Of a DNA stretch of 64,000 nucleotides, positions 51,584-60,509 are shown piece by piece; positions within the stretch are counted from its first letter, which is position 1; the number at the start of each line of letters is the position of its first letter. The DNA is from Streptomyces brevispora (GTDB lineage: Bacteria > Actinomycetota > Actinomycetes > Streptomycetales > Streptomycetaceae), in NCBI RefSeq assembly GCF_007829885.1, contig NZ_VIWW01000001.1:992001-1056000 (forward strand), in the 5' to 3' direction. A model generated the notes under the pieces. It did not search any database and was not told the origin of the DNA. It was given only the letters and a program-made list of their open reading frames with translations. A program made the position numbers and the translations under genes.

Positions 51584-52726
51584 TCAGAGCAGCGCCCTGA
51601 GCCGCTCCGCCAGCAGGTCCCAGCGCCACTTCTCCTCGACCCAGGCCCGTCCCCGCCCCCCCATCCGCCGGCGCAGCTCCGCGTCGCCGAGCAACGCGAC
51701 GATCCGCTCCGCCGACTCCTCGGCCGAACCGCCGCGCACCACCCAGCCGGTCTCGCCGTCGAGCACCGCGTCCGGGGCGCCGCCCGAGTCGCCCGCCACC
51801 ACCGGCAGCCCGGTCGCGGACGCCTCCAGGTAGACGATGCCGAGGCCCTCCACGTCGAGGCCGCCGCGCCGGGTGCGGCACGGCATCGCGAAGACGTCGC
51901 CGGCGCCGTAGTGCGCGGGCAGTTCCGCCCAGGGCACCGGTCCGGTGAACCGCACCGAGTCCAGCACCCCGGTCTCGGCGGCCAGCTTCCGCAGCTCCCC
52001 GGCGTACGGTCCGCCGCCGACGATCAGCAACACCGCGTCGGGCACCTCGGCCAGGATCGCGGGCATCGCGAGGATCAGCGTGTCCTGGCCCTTGCGCGGC
52101 ACCAGCCGGGACACGCAGACGACGACCGGCCGGTCGGTGAGCCCGAGCCGGGCCCGGACCAGATCGCCGCCGGAGCCCGGGTGGAAGGCCTTCTCGTCCA
52201 CGCCGGGCGGTAGCTGGACCATGCGGTCCGCGGCCGCCGGGGTGAGCGCGGCGGCGATCCGGGACCGGGTGTACTCACCGAGATAGGTGACGGTGTCCGT
52301 GCCCTCGCCGATCCGCCGCAGCAGCTGCCGGGAGGCGGGCAGCTGGGCCCAGCCGGCCTCGTGCCCATGGGTGGTGGCGACCAGCCGGCGGGCACCGGCC
52401 CGGCGCAGTGCCGGTGCCATCAGCGCGAGCGGGGCGGCGGCGCCGAACCAGACGGACGAGCAGCCGTGGGTGCGCAGCAGCCGCGCGGCGCGCCGGGTCA
52501 CCCGCGGGGTCGGCAGCAGCATCGTCGTACGGTCGCGGACCACGGTGAAGGGCTGCTGGGCGTCGAAGGCCGCGGTGGCCGCCGCGCCTTCGGGGCCGCG
52601 CTTCCAGGTGGAGGCGTAGACGACGATCCGGTCCGGGTCCAGCCGGAGCGCCATGTTGTGCAAAAACGCCTGGATGCCACCGGGGCGGGGCGGGAAATCG
52701 TTGGTCACGATCAAGGTCTTGTCCAT
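51584..52726 (-). CDS. GT4 glycosyltransferase, PimB-like mannosyltransferase
   Basis: 380 aa, GT-B fold. TLIVTNDFPPRPGGIQAFLH is the N-terminal signature of actinobacterial PimB'-type (phosphatidylinositol monomannoside) enzymes. PPGVDEKAFHPGSGGDLV, VVCVSRLVPRKGQDTLILAM (nucleotide-sugar domain) and GLDVEGLGIVYLEASATGLP (EX7E motif) follow, then VVAGDSGGAPDAV. The donor is probably GDP-mannose. ATG 52726 has no strong SD; TACTGT lies 8 nt upstream. The divergent gene at 52828 encodes a GT87-like membrane enzyme, consistent with mannolipid/PIM or glycoprotein synthesis. Confidence 0.9.
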   Translation of the reverse strand: MDKTLIVTNDFPPRPGGIQAFLHNMALRLDPDRIVVYASTWKRGPEGAAATAAFDAQQPFTVVRDRTTMLLPTPRVTRRAARLLRTHGCSSVWFGAAAPLALMAPALRRAGARRLVATTHGHEAGWAQLPASRQLLRRIGEGTDTVTYLGEYTRSRIAAALTPAAADRMVQLPPGVDEKAFHPGSGGDLVRARLGLTDRPVVVCVSRLVPRKGQDTLILAMPAILAEVPDAVLLIVGGGPYAGELRKLAAETGVLDSVRFTGPVPWAELPAHYGAGDVFAMPCRTRRGGLDVEGLGIVYLEASATGLPVVAGDSGGAPDAVLDGETGWVVRGGSAEESAERIVALLGDAELRRRMGGRGRAWVEEKWRWDLLAERLRALL

Positions 52727-52827
52727 CGCCGCCGACAGTACCGGGCGGCCCCGCCTCGTGGCTCGCGCACGGATCCGGCGGGCATCATGTCCTGTCGTAC
52801 CACCGACGGAACGGACGAGGGCGGAAC

Positions 52828-54099
52828 ATGACGGGCTCGGGCAGCGCACATCGGGCCTTCGTGGTGTGGTCCCTCACCAGGGCGGTCCTGCTGCTCTGCC
52901 TCGTCAAGGTCTTCACGCTGCCGGGCCCCGACGTGACGAGCGACGTGTCGGTGATCTACCACGGCTGGTACGAGGTGCTGGGCTCGGGCAGCTACCCGCG
53001 GTCCGACGTCACCTGGCAGTACCCGCCGGTCGCGGCGCTCGCGATCCTCTCCCCCGCCCTGCTGCCGTTCCTGGACTACGCCTCGGCCTTCTTCGTCCTG
53101 GCGTTCCTCTGCGACACGCTGGTGCTGGGTCTGCTGCTGTACGCGGGCCGCGGTGCTGCCCGGCGGACGGCCGGGGCCTGGGTGTGGGTCGCGGGGGTGC
53201 CGCTGCTCGGTACGACGGCGTACGCCCGGTACGACGTGATGGTGACGGCCGTCGCGGTGGCGGCGCTGCTGGCCGGGGTGCGGCATCCGCGGGTGATGGG
53301 GGCGCTGGCGGCGTTCGGGGCGCTGCTGAAGGTGTGGCCGGCGCTGGTGCTCGCCGGTACGGCTCGCGGGCGCCGGACGCGCCTGGCGTGGACGACCGCG
53401 GCCGGGGTGGCGCTCGGGCTGCTGGCTGCGTGCGCGGTGGCGGCGCCCGGCGCACTGGCCTTTCTCGGTTTCCAGCGCGACCGGGGCACCGAGGTCGAGT
53501 CGCTGGGTGCGCTGGTCTTCCATGTGGCGCGGCAGTTCGGCTGGCAGGGCAGGGTGGAGCTGCGCTACGGCTCGCTGGAGTTCCTGGGCCCGCACGTGCC
53601 GCTGGTGAGCACGCTCGCGCTGGGGCTGAGTGTGGTGGCGTTCGGCTGGCTGCTGGTGTGGCGGCTGAAGGCGCGCACCTTCGGGGTGAGTACGCCGGCG
53701 GACGCGGCGTTCACCGCGGTGCTGCTGTTCACCACCACGAGCCGGGTGATCAGCCCCCAGTACATGCTGTGGCTGGTCGGGGTGGCCGCGGTGTGCCTGG
53801 TCTTCCGGGAGAGCCGGATGACCCTGCCGGCCTGTCTGGTGCTGGCGGCGACGGGCGTCACCCAGCTGGAGTTCCCGCTCGGGTTCGTCCATGTGGTGAC
53901 GAGCGATGCGACGGGCGTGACGCTGATGTTCCTGCGCAACGGCCTGCTGGTCGCCGCGACGCTGATCGCGGGCGGGCGGCTGTGGCGGGACACGGTGACA
54001 CGGCCGGTCCCCGAGGCTCCTGAGGCCCCCAAGGCCACCGAGGTGTCCGCGTCGGCCCGGCGGGCGGCCGGGCCCGGGCCGACGACGGTCGCCGGCTGA
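52828..54099 (+). CDS. GT87-like (DUF2029) polyprenyl-linked mannosyltransferase
   Basis: 423 aa with about ten membrane helices. The GT-C type loop is recognisable as DVSVIYHGWYEVLGSGSYPR then DVTWQYPPVAALAILSPALL (acidic residues after the first helix). TTSRVISPQYMLWLVGVAA is a typical C-terminal segment (the SPQY.lWl motif). Such enzymes use polyprenyl-phosphate sugars outside the membrane. A P/A/E-rich tail follows. ATG 52828. Divergent from the PimB-like gene by 101 nt, which supports a shared role in mannose-containing envelope lipids or glycans. Confidence 0.88.
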   Translation: MTGSGSAHRAFVVWSLTRAVLLLCLVKVFTLPGPDVTSDVSVIYHGWYEVLGSGSYPRSDVTWQYPPVAALAILSPALLPFLDYASAFFVLAFLCDTLVLGLLLYAGRGAARRTAGAWVWVAGVPLLGTTAYARYDVMVTAVAVAALLAGVRHPRVMGALAAFGALLKVWPALVLAGTARGRRTRLAWTTAAGVALGLLAACAVAAPGALAFLGFQRDRGTEVESLGALVFHVARQFGWQGRVELRYGSLEFLGPHVPLVSTLALGLSVVAFGWLLVWRLKARTFGVSTPADAAFTAVLLFTTTSRVISPQYMLWLVGVAAVCLVFRESRMTLPACLVLAATGVTQLEFPLGFVHVVTSDATGVTLMFLRNGLLVAATLIAGGRLWRDTVTRPVPEAPEAPKATEVSASARRAAGPGPTTVAG

Positions 54100-54118
54100 G
54101 CGGCGGCGGGCCCCGCTG

Positions 54119-55372
54119 TCAGCGGAGCAGGTCCCGCACGTAGTCCCGCCAGCGCGCCGTGAAGTCCTGCGGAGTCGTGTCGAGGACCTCGTGCGTGGCC
54201 TGCTCCACCGCCCCGTCCCGCCCTGAGTGCCCCCCGACGGCCCGGTAGAAGGCGATCAGCTTCTCCTCGCCCCATTGGTCGGCGATGAGCTCGCAGGCCA
54301 GCCAGCCGCCCTCGTACGCCCTCGCCAGCCGGTCCGGGTCCCCGGCGAAGCCGAAGTCCTCGCCGGTGGGCAGGGCGGCGGGCAGCTCGCCGCGCCGGAC
54401 GGCGTCGGTCAGTTCGGGCGCGACCTCGGCGGCGGTGCGGTCCCCGTCCCGGTAGGCCGCCCAGTCCGCGAAGCCCTCGGAGAGCCAGGTCGGGGTGGCG
54501 GCGGAGGTGCTGGTGCGGGTGGCCACATGCGCGGTCTCGTGGGTGAGGACAATGCGCTGTCCGAAGGTGCCGAGCATCGCGTACGCCTGTGGGTTGACGA
54601 TCACCCGGTCGGCGGGCGCCGTGCCCCGGCCGCCGGTCTCGCCGGTGGTGACGGCCGCTATGCCCCGGTAGTTCGCGGCGGGCGACCCGAGCAGCTCCGC
54701 CATGTCCTGCACGCTGTCCGGGACCAGCACCACCACCCGCCCCGCCCAGCGCTCCGGCCAGGCGTCGGAGACGGCGGGCACCGCGCGGTCCGCGGTGGCC
54801 GCGATCCGGGTCAGCTCGTCGCGGGAGCGGCCGACGCCCAGCACCAGGCTGTGCGTGCCGTGCACCACCTCGACGTCGCCCTGCTGCCACAGCTGCCGGC
54901 CACCGCCCTCGGCCGCCCGGTCGGCGGTGATGTACCAGCGCCCGTCGGCCGGGTCCCGTTCCAGGTCGAGCACCCGGTCCACGGAGACCGGCGCGCTGTC
55001 GTAGCCCTTGAGCCGGTAGCCGAGCCGGACGTCGGCGGTGGCCCGGTCCGCTCCGTGCGGCGAGACATCCGTCAGCCGGTACGTCCAGGAGCCGATCGGC
55101 ATGTCCGCGAGATGGCCGAGCTCCTTGCGCTGCGCGGTCCGCAGGGCGGTGGCGTCCGGGTCGACGACGGCGAGGTAGGCGTCCGGGTCGTGGTGCAGCA
55201 CCGCGGCTGCCCGGCGGTCCAGGGTGGCGCGGATGTCGGCGGCGGCGGTGTCCGGGACGTCGACGGCCGGGGCGGTGCAGGCGGTGGCACACAGCAGCGC
55301 GGCGAGCACGACGCCCGCCGCTCTCCGTCCTCCACCGCGCGCCCGCCCTGCGGTACGCCCCTGAGCAGCCAC
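54119..55372 (-). CDS. Lipoprotein with gluzincin (peptidase MA-like) domain
   Basis: 417 aa. A basic, hydrophobic signal (AAGVVLAALLCATACTAP) has a likely lipobox Cys (ATAC), so a membrane lipoprotein is expected. An NTF2-like segment (DIRATLDRRAAAVLHHDPDA) comes next. The zinc motif HETAH is found in QRIVLTHETAHVATRTST, with Glu in TWLSEGFADWAAY completing a gluzincin site. GTG 55372 is used. TACCCT lies 7 nt before it without an SD (predicted leaderless). Converges with the GT87 gene. Substrate unknown; peptidase activity is inferred from HExxH plus the downstream Glu. Confidence 0.85.
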   Translation of the reverse strand: MAAQGRTAGRARGGGRRAAGVVLAALLCATACTAPAVDVPDTAAADIRATLDRRAAAVLHHDPDAYLAVVDPDATALRTAQRKELGHLADMPIGSWTYRLTDVSPHGADRATADVRLGYRLKGYDSAPVSVDRVLDLERDPADGRWYITADRAAEGGGRQLWQQGDVEVVHGTHSLVLGVGRSRDELTRIAATADRAVPAVSDAWPERWAGRVVVLVPDSVQDMAELLGSPAANYRGIAAVTTGETGGRGTAPADRVIVNPQAYAMLGTFGQRIVLTHETAHVATRTSTSAATPTWLSEGFADWAAYRDGDRTAAEVAPELTDAVRRGELPAALPTGEDFGFAGDPDRLARAYEGGWLACELIADQWGEEKLIAFYRAVGGHSGRDGAVEQATHEVLDTTPQDFTARWRDYVRDLLR

Positions 55373-55379
55373 ATGAACG

Positions 55380-55385
55380 AGGGTA
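55380..55385 (-). promoter_or_regulatory. -10 box, predicted leaderless start of the lipoprotein gene
   Basis: TACCCT on the minus strand, then CGTTCAT, then the GTG at 55372. It lies inside the 16-nt space after the P60 stop at 55389. Confidence 0.4.
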
Positions 55386-55388
55386 CGG

Positions 55389-56420
55389 TCAGACCCGGGT
55401 GACCGAGGAGACGGGCATCATGCCGACCGGGTCGTAGCGGACCGGGGCGCCGGGGTACGGGGCGTGGATGACCTGGCCGTTCCCCACGTACATCCCGATA
55501 TGGCTCGCGTCCGCGCGGTAGGTGACCAGGTCGCCGGGCCGCGCCTCTGCCAGCGGCACCATGCGGCCGGCGTACCGCTGGGCCTGCGAGGTGCGGGGCA
55601 GGCTGACCCCGGCCTGGGCGTACGCCCACCGCATCAGCCCGGAGCAGTCGAATCCGGAGGGCCCGCTCGCGCCCCAGACGTACGGGCGGCCCAGCGCCCG
55701 CTGGACGGCCATGACGGCGGCCGCCGCCCGCGCCGAGCCCGCCGGAAGTCCGGCCGGTGCCGTCCCGGTCCCGGCGCCCCGGCCGGTCCGCGAGGCCCGC
55801 TCGAACGCCGCCCGGTCGGCGCCGGGCAGCGCTTCGAGCAGCCTCCTGGCCTCGGCGAGCTTGCGTACGACGGTCCGCTTGTGGCGGCCGGCGGCCGCGC
55901 GGCTGCGCTCCAGACCGGCGAGCGAACCGGCGGCCTCCGCCCGGGTCTGGGCGAGCGCCCGCTGTGCCTTGCGGAGTTCGGCCAGGGCGCCCGCCCGGCT
56001 GTCGTTCACCCGGTCCAGCACGGCGGCCCGGTCGAGGTAGTCGTCGGGGTCGGAGGAGAGCAGCAGGGCGAGCGAGGGGTCGATGCCGCCGGCCCGGTAC
56101 TGCGCACGGGCCGCCGAACCGAGCTCCGTACGCATCCGGTTGACGCGCTCCTGGCCCCGGGCCGCCCGGTCCTGCGCCCGGCTCACCTCACCGCGCAGCC
56201 GTCCGGCGTTCTCCCCGGCCTCGTTGTACTGCTCGGTGGCGTGCTCGGCCTCGGCGTAGAGGCGGTCGACCCGGGCCCCGGCGGACTGCGACGTGTCCTG
56301 CGGCTCGGCGTTCGCGGTGGCCGCGCCGAGCGTCGCGGCGGCGGCCGCCGCCGCGGCCGACAGAACAGTGGCCCGGGCGCTCCGGCTGACGCCGGGCTGT
56401 GTGGAACGGCGATGGGACAC
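55389..56420 (-). CDS. Secreted NlpC/P60 peptidoglycan endopeptidase (paralogue 1)
   Basis: 343 aa. Signal peptide (TVLSAAAAAAAATLGAATANA), a coiled-coil helical region (about residues 50-200), and a C-terminal NlpC/P60 domain. Catalytic Cys in GPSGFDCSGLMRWAYAQAGV, His in ADASHIGMYVGNGQVIHAP (two His, the first as base). The domain opens ALGRPYVWGASG. It cleaves D-Glu-diaminopimelate bonds in the wall. GTG 56420 begins VSHRRSTQPGVSR. It lies downstream of, and is paralogous to, the next P60 gene (56662-57687), separated by a strong terminator. Confidence 0.92.
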   Translation of the reverse strand: MSHRRSTQPGVSRSARATVLSAAAAAAAATLGAATANAEPQDTSQSAGARVDRLYAEAEHATEQYNEAGENAGRLRGEVSRAQDRAARGQERVNRMRTELGSAARAQYRAGGIDPSLALLLSSDPDDYLDRAAVLDRVNDSRAGALAELRKAQRALAQTRAEAAGSLAGLERSRAAAGRHKRTVVRKLAEARRLLEALPGADRAAFERASRTGRGAGTGTAPAGLPAGSARAAAAVMAVQRALGRPYVWGASGPSGFDCSGLMRWAYAQAGVSLPRTSQAQRYAGRMVPLAEARPGDLVTYRADASHIGMYVGNGQVIHAPYPGAPVRYDPVGMMPVSSVTRV

Positions 56421-56584
56421 CACAGGACGCCGCACTTCCTTCCGCTGTACGCAGATGTGCGCAGCCCCGGCCGCCCGGGGCGGGCGGACCGACACATCGG
56501 AGCTGCGCGGAAGCCAGACAGTAGCGGCGCGATCACGGAGCGAACAAAGGCCGCGCCGGACGGCGGGGAGGCACAAACAGCGAC

Positions 56585-56617
56585 GCCCCGCCGGTGACCT
56601 GTGGTCTCCGGCGGGGC
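56585..56617. terminator. Strong terminator after P60 paralogue 2
   Basis: GCCCCGCCGG (56585-56594) with CCGGCGGGGC (56608-56617), and GACC/GGTC inside the loop, 45 nt beyond the minus-strand stop at 56662. Confidence 0.8.
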
Positions 56618-56661
56618 GGGCAGTCAGTACGGGGCGTGGGAATTCGCCCGTTCGGGCGTGA

Positions 56662-57687
56662 TCAGATGCGCCGGCCCATCTGGAAGCTGCCGATGGTGTC
56701 CATCGACTCGTAGCGGACCACGGCGCCCGGCTTCGGGGCGTGCAGCACGGTGTTGTTGCCCGCGTAGAGGGCCACGTGCGAGGTGTTGTTGAAGAAGACC
56801 AGGTCGCCCGGCTTCAACGCGCTGCGCCCGATCATGGTGCCCTCGTTGATCTGGGTGTACGTGGTGCGGGTGATCTGGACACCGGCCTGGGCGTAGGCCC
56901 ACTGGGTCAGACCCGAGCAGTCGAACGAGTTGGGGCCGGTGCCGCCGGAGACGTACGGCTTGCCCACCTGGGTGGAGCCGGCCTGGAGCGCGGCGCCGCC
57001 ACGGGCGGAGGCGGGAACCTCGTTGCCCAGTTCGACCCGGTCGCCGGCGGCGCGGCTGGCGCGCACGTCGTCCTCGCGGATCTTCGCGCGCTCGGCGGCG
57101 GTCAGGGTGTTGAGCACCTTGCGCGCCTCGGCGAGCTTGCCCTGCTGCTGCTTCTTCTTCTCCCCGAGCGTCTTGCGGACGTCGGCGAGGTCGTTCAGCT
57201 TGTCCTGGGCCTCCTTGCGCTCCTGCGCGAGGGACCGCTGCTTCTCCTGGATCTTCGTCATCGACTCGGCCTGCTTGGCCGTCAACTGGTCGAGCGCGGA
57301 GGCCTTGTCGAGGAAGCTGTCCGGGTCCGAGGCGAGGAAGAGCTGCACCGAGGGGTCGATGCCGCCGGAGCGGTACTGCGCGGCGGCGAGCGAACCGAGG
57401 CCGGAGCGGAGCGTGTTGAGCTCCTGCTGGCCGCGCGCCACCTTGTCCTGCAGCGCGCCGACCTGCTTCTCGAGCTTCTCCTGCTTCTCCTTGGCCCCGC
57501 TGTACTGCTCGGTGGCCACCTCGGCCTCGTGGTAGAGCTTGTCGACCTTTTCCTTGACCTCGCTCTTGGTCGGCTTGGGGTCGGCGTGAGCGGCCTGGGA
57601 GGTCAGGGCCACTGCTGCTGCGGCGGTCGCGGTGAGCACGGTCACACGGGCGCGGCTCGGGTGCTTGGGTCGACGGTGGGACGCCAC
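56662..57687 (-). CDS. Secreted NlpC/P60 peptidoglycan endopeptidase (paralogue 2)
   Basis: 341 aa. Signal peptide (VTVLTATAAAAVALTSQAAH), a long charged coiled coil (about residues 40-225, rich in K/E/Q), then NlpC/P60. The domain opens QVGKPYVSGGTG, with catalytic Cys in GPNSFDCSGLTQWAYAQAGV and His in NTSHVALYAGNNTVLHAP. The coiled coil probably holds the enzyme inactive or binds a partner, as in RipA-type proteins. GTG 57687 follows AAGGAG by 9 nt. A leader of about 130 nt with strong structure and a good promoter precede it. Confidence 0.93.
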   Translation of the reverse strand: MASHRRPKHPSRARVTVLTATAAAAVALTSQAAHADPKPTKSEVKEKVDKLYHEAEVATEQYSGAKEKQEKLEKQVGALQDKVARGQQELNTLRSGLGSLAAAQYRSGGIDPSVQLFLASDPDSFLDKASALDQLTAKQAESMTKIQEKQRSLAQERKEAQDKLNDLADVRKTLGEKKKQQQGKLAEARKVLNTLTAAERAKIREDDVRASRAAGDRVELGNEVPASARGGAALQAGSTQVGKPYVSGGTGPNSFDCSGLTQWAYAQAGVQITRTTYTQINEGTMIGRSALKPGDLVFFNNTSHVALYAGNNTVLHAPKPGAVVRYESMDTIGSFQMGRRI

Positions 57688-57820
57688 GAAGGCGAGCTCC
57701 TTCTTCCTCGAGCCGCCTACCGGGCTGTGGGGGACATCGATCCCCGGCTCCGCGCAGATCACGGACTCGGCGGTTCCTTCACTGCCACCCCGGATGGGTG
57801 ATCAACCGTGCGAAGGTTCG
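57688..57820 (-). promoter_or_regulatory. Structured 5' leader of P60 paralogue 2 (possible c-di-AMP ydaO-type element)
   Basis: From the predicted start near 57820 to the GTG, the RNA has GAACCGCCGAGTCCG paired with CGGTAGGCGGCTCG across the leader. A GGGGA-TCGATG-TCCCC hairpin lies inside. Streptomyces cell-wall hydrolase genes are known to carry ydaO (c-di-AMP) riboswitches. The CGCCGAGTCC and GGAGCCGGGGA pieces resemble parts of it, but I cannot align the full motif, so this is only a candidate. Confidence 0.35.
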
Positions 57821-57827
57821 AGGCCCG

Positions 57828-57857
57828 ACCCTAGTGACCATCTTGTGATCAGTTCAA
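57828..57857 (-). promoter_or_regulatory. Promoter of P60 paralogue 2
   Basis: Minus strand: -35 TTGAAC (57852-57857), 18-nt spacer, -10 TAGGGT (57828-57833). Good match to the vegetative Streptomyces consensus. Confidence 0.65.
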
Positions 57858-57919
57858 ATCCTCGCAGGAAAAATCTCGTCCAACAGGTACTTCTTTACCC
57901 ACACCGCACTGCGCGTAGC

Positions 57920-57960
57920 GGCGACTTGACGGTCCGTTCCAGGAATTCCGTCAAGTCGCC
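57920..57960. terminator. 13-bp hairpin downstream of the NYN gene
   Basis: GGCGACTTGACGG (57920-57932) and CCGTCAAGTCGCC (57948-57960), perfect, 15-nt loop, directly after the minus-strand stop at 57970. Confidence 0.7.
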
Positions 57961-57969
57961 CTTGTCTCA

Positions 57970-59334
57970 CTAAACGCGCGAAAGCCGCTTCAGGAGCAAG
58001 ACGGACGCAACGGGCCTGGCCCCCGCTTTCGCCACCCCGTCGGCCACCTCGCGGTCGGTGGAGACCACCACGACGGGCCGCCCGGACGGTTCGGCACGCG
58101 CGAGTTGCCGGATGAGCTCGTCCGCGGTGACCCCCGCCCTGCTGAACAGCACCCGCACCCCTCGCGGCGGCGCGAGCAGCACCGGAGCGGCCAGCTCGGC
58201 CCCGTCGAAGACACAGGTCATCTCGGCGCCCGTCTGGGCGGCGAGCACCGACAGACCGCCCAGCAGCCGCAACCGCTGCTTCTCCAGCGGCATCTGCGGA
58301 TAGCCGGTCTTGGTGACGTTGTAGCCGTCCACGATCAGATGCGCCTGCGGCAGCGCGAGCAGTTGGTCCAGCAGCGCCGGATCGGTGTCCGAAAGCGCCC
58401 TGGCGGCAACGTCCTTGGGTGACATCCGGCCCGGCTCCACGGCGTCCACGGTGTCCGCGGGACGCATCGAGGAGGGCGGCAGGGCGAGTTCGCGCCGCAG
58501 TCCGCCGGCCGCTTCGAGCACCGTGTCCAGCAGCAGCCGCACCCGCATGTCCTCGACCGACCGTCCCTCACGGGCGGCCCGGCGCCCCGCCTCGACGGAC
58601 GCCTCCGCCTCGCTGAGCCGCGCCCGCAGCCTCCGGGTCTCGCTCTCCGCCGCGGACACCTGGGCGGCCGCCTCGGCCCGCACGGTGTCACTCTCGGCCC
58701 TGCCCCGGCGCAGCGCCGCCTCGCCGCGCTTCACCTCGTTGGCCGCGCTGCGCAGTTTGCGCTGGAGCGACTCGGCCTCCTTGCGGGACGCGTCGAGGTC
58801 GCCGCGGAGCCGTTCGGTCTCGCTCCTCGTCTGGGCGCGGGCCTGGGCGAGTTCCTCGCGCAGCCGTTCCAGCTCGCGCCGGCTCTCGTCGTCGGCCCGC
58901 TCGGCGTCGGCCCGCTCGGCCTCCTCACCGGCGGCGGCGAGGAGCTTCACCCAGCCGGCCGGGCGCAGCACATAGGCCGCGGCGGCCACGTCGACGGGAT
59001 CGGCGGCGGCGGGCAGCGAGCCGGCCTCCAGGGCAGCGCTCAGCTCCGGCTGGGTCTCCCTCAGCCGTTCACCGATACGCCGGCGGAACGCCGCGTCCCC
59101 CTCCAGGGCCGCCGCCATCGCGTTCCCGGCGAACTTGGCCCGCCGGGTCGGCGTGAAGCGGGCATACTGCCTGAGCTGGGCCGGGAGTTCGGTGACGGTC
59201 AGGCCGCCGAACGCGTCCGAGACCAGCGCGACGACCCGTCGTCGTACGCCTTCGGGCAGCGGGCGGTCGAGCGCCTCCACGGCATCGTCGGCCGCATCGG
59301 CCGACGCGGCGCCGCCAGCGGGCTGCTCCACCAT
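57970..59334 (-). CDS. NYN-domain (YacP/Rae1-like) RNA-binding or nuclease protein
   Basis: 454 aa. N-terminal helical part (RRRVVALVSDAFGGLTVTEL, ARFTPTRRAKFAGNAMAAAL), then a long coiled coil about residues 140-260 (LERLREELAQARAQTRSETE). The C-terminal NYN/PIN-like domain spans ~330-454: AHLIVDGYNVTKTGYPQMPL (acidic residue after the first strand), MTCVFDGAELAAPV and VVVVSTDREVADGVAKAGA. The three acidic positions fit a metal-dependent RNase of the YacP family. GTG 59334. The architecture (helical domain, coiled coil, NYN) is common in actinobacteria and its RNA target is unknown. Confidence 0.9.
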   Translation of the reverse strand: MVEQPAGGAASADAADDAVEALDRPLPEGVRRRVVALVSDAFGGLTVTELPAQLRQYARFTPTRRAKFAGNAMAAALEGDAAFRRRIGERLRETQPELSAALEAGSLPAAADPVDVAAAAYVLRPAGWVKLLAAAGEEAERADAERADDESRRELERLREELAQARAQTRSETERLRGDLDASRKEAESLQRKLRSAANEVKRGEAALRRGRAESDTVRAEAAAQVSAAESETRRLRARLSEAEASVEAGRRAAREGRSVEDMRVRLLLDTVLEAAGGLRRELALPPSSMRPADTVDAVEPGRMSPKDVAARALSDTDPALLDQLLALPQAHLIVDGYNVTKTGYPQMPLEKQRLRLLGGLSVLAAQTGAEMTCVFDGAELAAPVLLAPPRGVRVLFSRAGVTADELIRQLARAEPSGRPVVVVSTDREVADGVAKAGARPVASVLLLKRLSRV

Positions 59335-59368
59335 CCGTCACCTCAAACTCTATGTCCGCACGGCCCCG

Positions 59369-59611
59369 TCAGGAGTCGGCACCCGGCCTGTCGACCAGCT
59401 CGATCTGATCCACCGCGTTGCACCAACGGCAACGCACGGACTCGATGGTCTCACTGACCACCTCGCGTTCCTCGACGCTCGACTCCCCTGCCAGGTCGAG
59501 ATGAACGTATTCGACGACCTTGGAGGAGCGCGTCACGTCGAAACGCGTGAGGTTTCCGCAGAGCGTGCAGCGCCAGCGGGTCGCGTCGGTCGGCTGGGGA
59601 ACCGTCGTCAT
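59369..59611 (-). CDS. Small Cys-pair protein (zinc-ribbon-like)
   Basis: 80 aa. Two Cys pairs, WRCTLCGNLTRFDV and VRCRWCNAVDQIEL, about 40 residues apart, suggest a treble-clef or rubredoxin-like zinc site. The segment between is acidic (GESSVEEREVVSETIESV). ATG 59611 with GAGGA upstream. I do not recognise a named family. It is only 35 nt upstream of the NYN gene on the same strand, so the two may share an mRNA. Possible nucleic-acid or protein adaptor, but that is inference only. Confidence 0.75.
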   Translation of the reverse strand: MTTVPQPTDATRWRCTLCGNLTRFDVTRSSKVVEYVHLDLAGESSVEEREVVSETIESVRCRWCNAVDQIELVDRPGADS

Positions 59612-59771
59612 CGTTGCGTCCTCTTTCGTCGAGCCTCGTGCTGCCACATAAGGATCACGCGGTGCGCCGTCGAACTGCGGATGTCCTGCCGTAACCCTAC
59701 GGCCTCCCCGCATACCACCGGCACGGCGAGGCGCTCTGTCCCGTTCCCTCCGCTTGAGTCATGCTCTGTTC

Positions 59772-60509
59772 ATGATCGATCGGCGGGCTGCGGCCGGCAG
59801 ACTCCTGCGGGCGGCCACCTCGGGCGGGCCGCCGGTGACCTACGCCCTCATCGCCCTGTGCTGCGTGGTCTTCGCGATCAGCCCGCTCTCCGGGCTCAAC
59901 CCGGTGTACGGCAGCGCGGACGCCCTGCTGTCGGCCCAGGCCGGGTACTTCGAGCGCTGGGGCGTGATCCCGAGCGATCTGTGGAACGGCTCCACGCACG
60001 CCCTGCTGACCCCGCTCACCGCGCTCTTCGTACACGGCAGCTGGCTGCATCTGCTCGGCAACATACTGTTCCTGTACGTGTTCGGGGCGATGGCCGAGGA
60101 GCGTATGGGCCACACCGAGTTCGCGCTCTTCTACCTCGGCTGCGGCTACCTCGCCCTGCTCGCCTACGCGGCCGCGCACGCCACGTCCGACGAGACGCTC
60201 GTCGGTGCGTCGGGGGCGATCTCGGCGGTCCTGGGGGCCTTCCTCTACCTCTTCCCCAGGGCCCGGGTCACCAGCGTGTTCCCGTTCCTGCTCTTCCTGC
60301 CGCTGCGCTTTCCCGCCTGGGTCGTGCTGATCTTCTGGTTCGTGCTGCAGTGGCTGGCCGCCAAGGCTGCCGGAAGCGGCCCCGGCGTGGCCTATCTCGC
60401 CCATGTGGTCGGCTTCGCCATCGGCTTCCTCTACGCCTGGGGGCGCTACCGGCGTGGGGCTAGAGTGAGATCTCCAGCCACGGCCACCGAGGGAGAAAGC
60501 CAGCCGTGA
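59772..60509 (+). CDS. Rhomboid-family intramembrane serine protease
   Basis: 245 aa, six membrane helices. The oxyanion/N-terminal motif is HGSWLHLLGNILFLYVFG (HxxxN). The catalytic Ser lies in VGASGAISAVLGAFLY (GASG) and the catalytic His in LAHVVGFAIGFLYAWG, so it should be active. ATG 59772 was chosen; an in-frame TTG at 59754 is possible. The stop overlaps the next gene's GTG (60506-60509), so it is coupled to the AsnC-type protein, an unusual partner. Substrates unknown. Confidence 0.93.
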   Translation: MIDRRAAAGRLLRAATSGGPPVTYALIALCCVVFAISPLSGLNPVYGSADALLSAQAGYFERWGVIPSDLWNGSTHALLTPLTALFVHGSWLHLLGNILFLYVFGAMAEERMGHTEFALFYLGCGYLALLAYAAAHATSDETLVGASGAISAVLGAFLYLFPRARVTSVFPFLLFLPLRFPAWVVLIFWFVLQWLAAKAAGSGPGVAYLAHVVGFAIGFLYAWGRYRRGARVRSPATATEGESQP

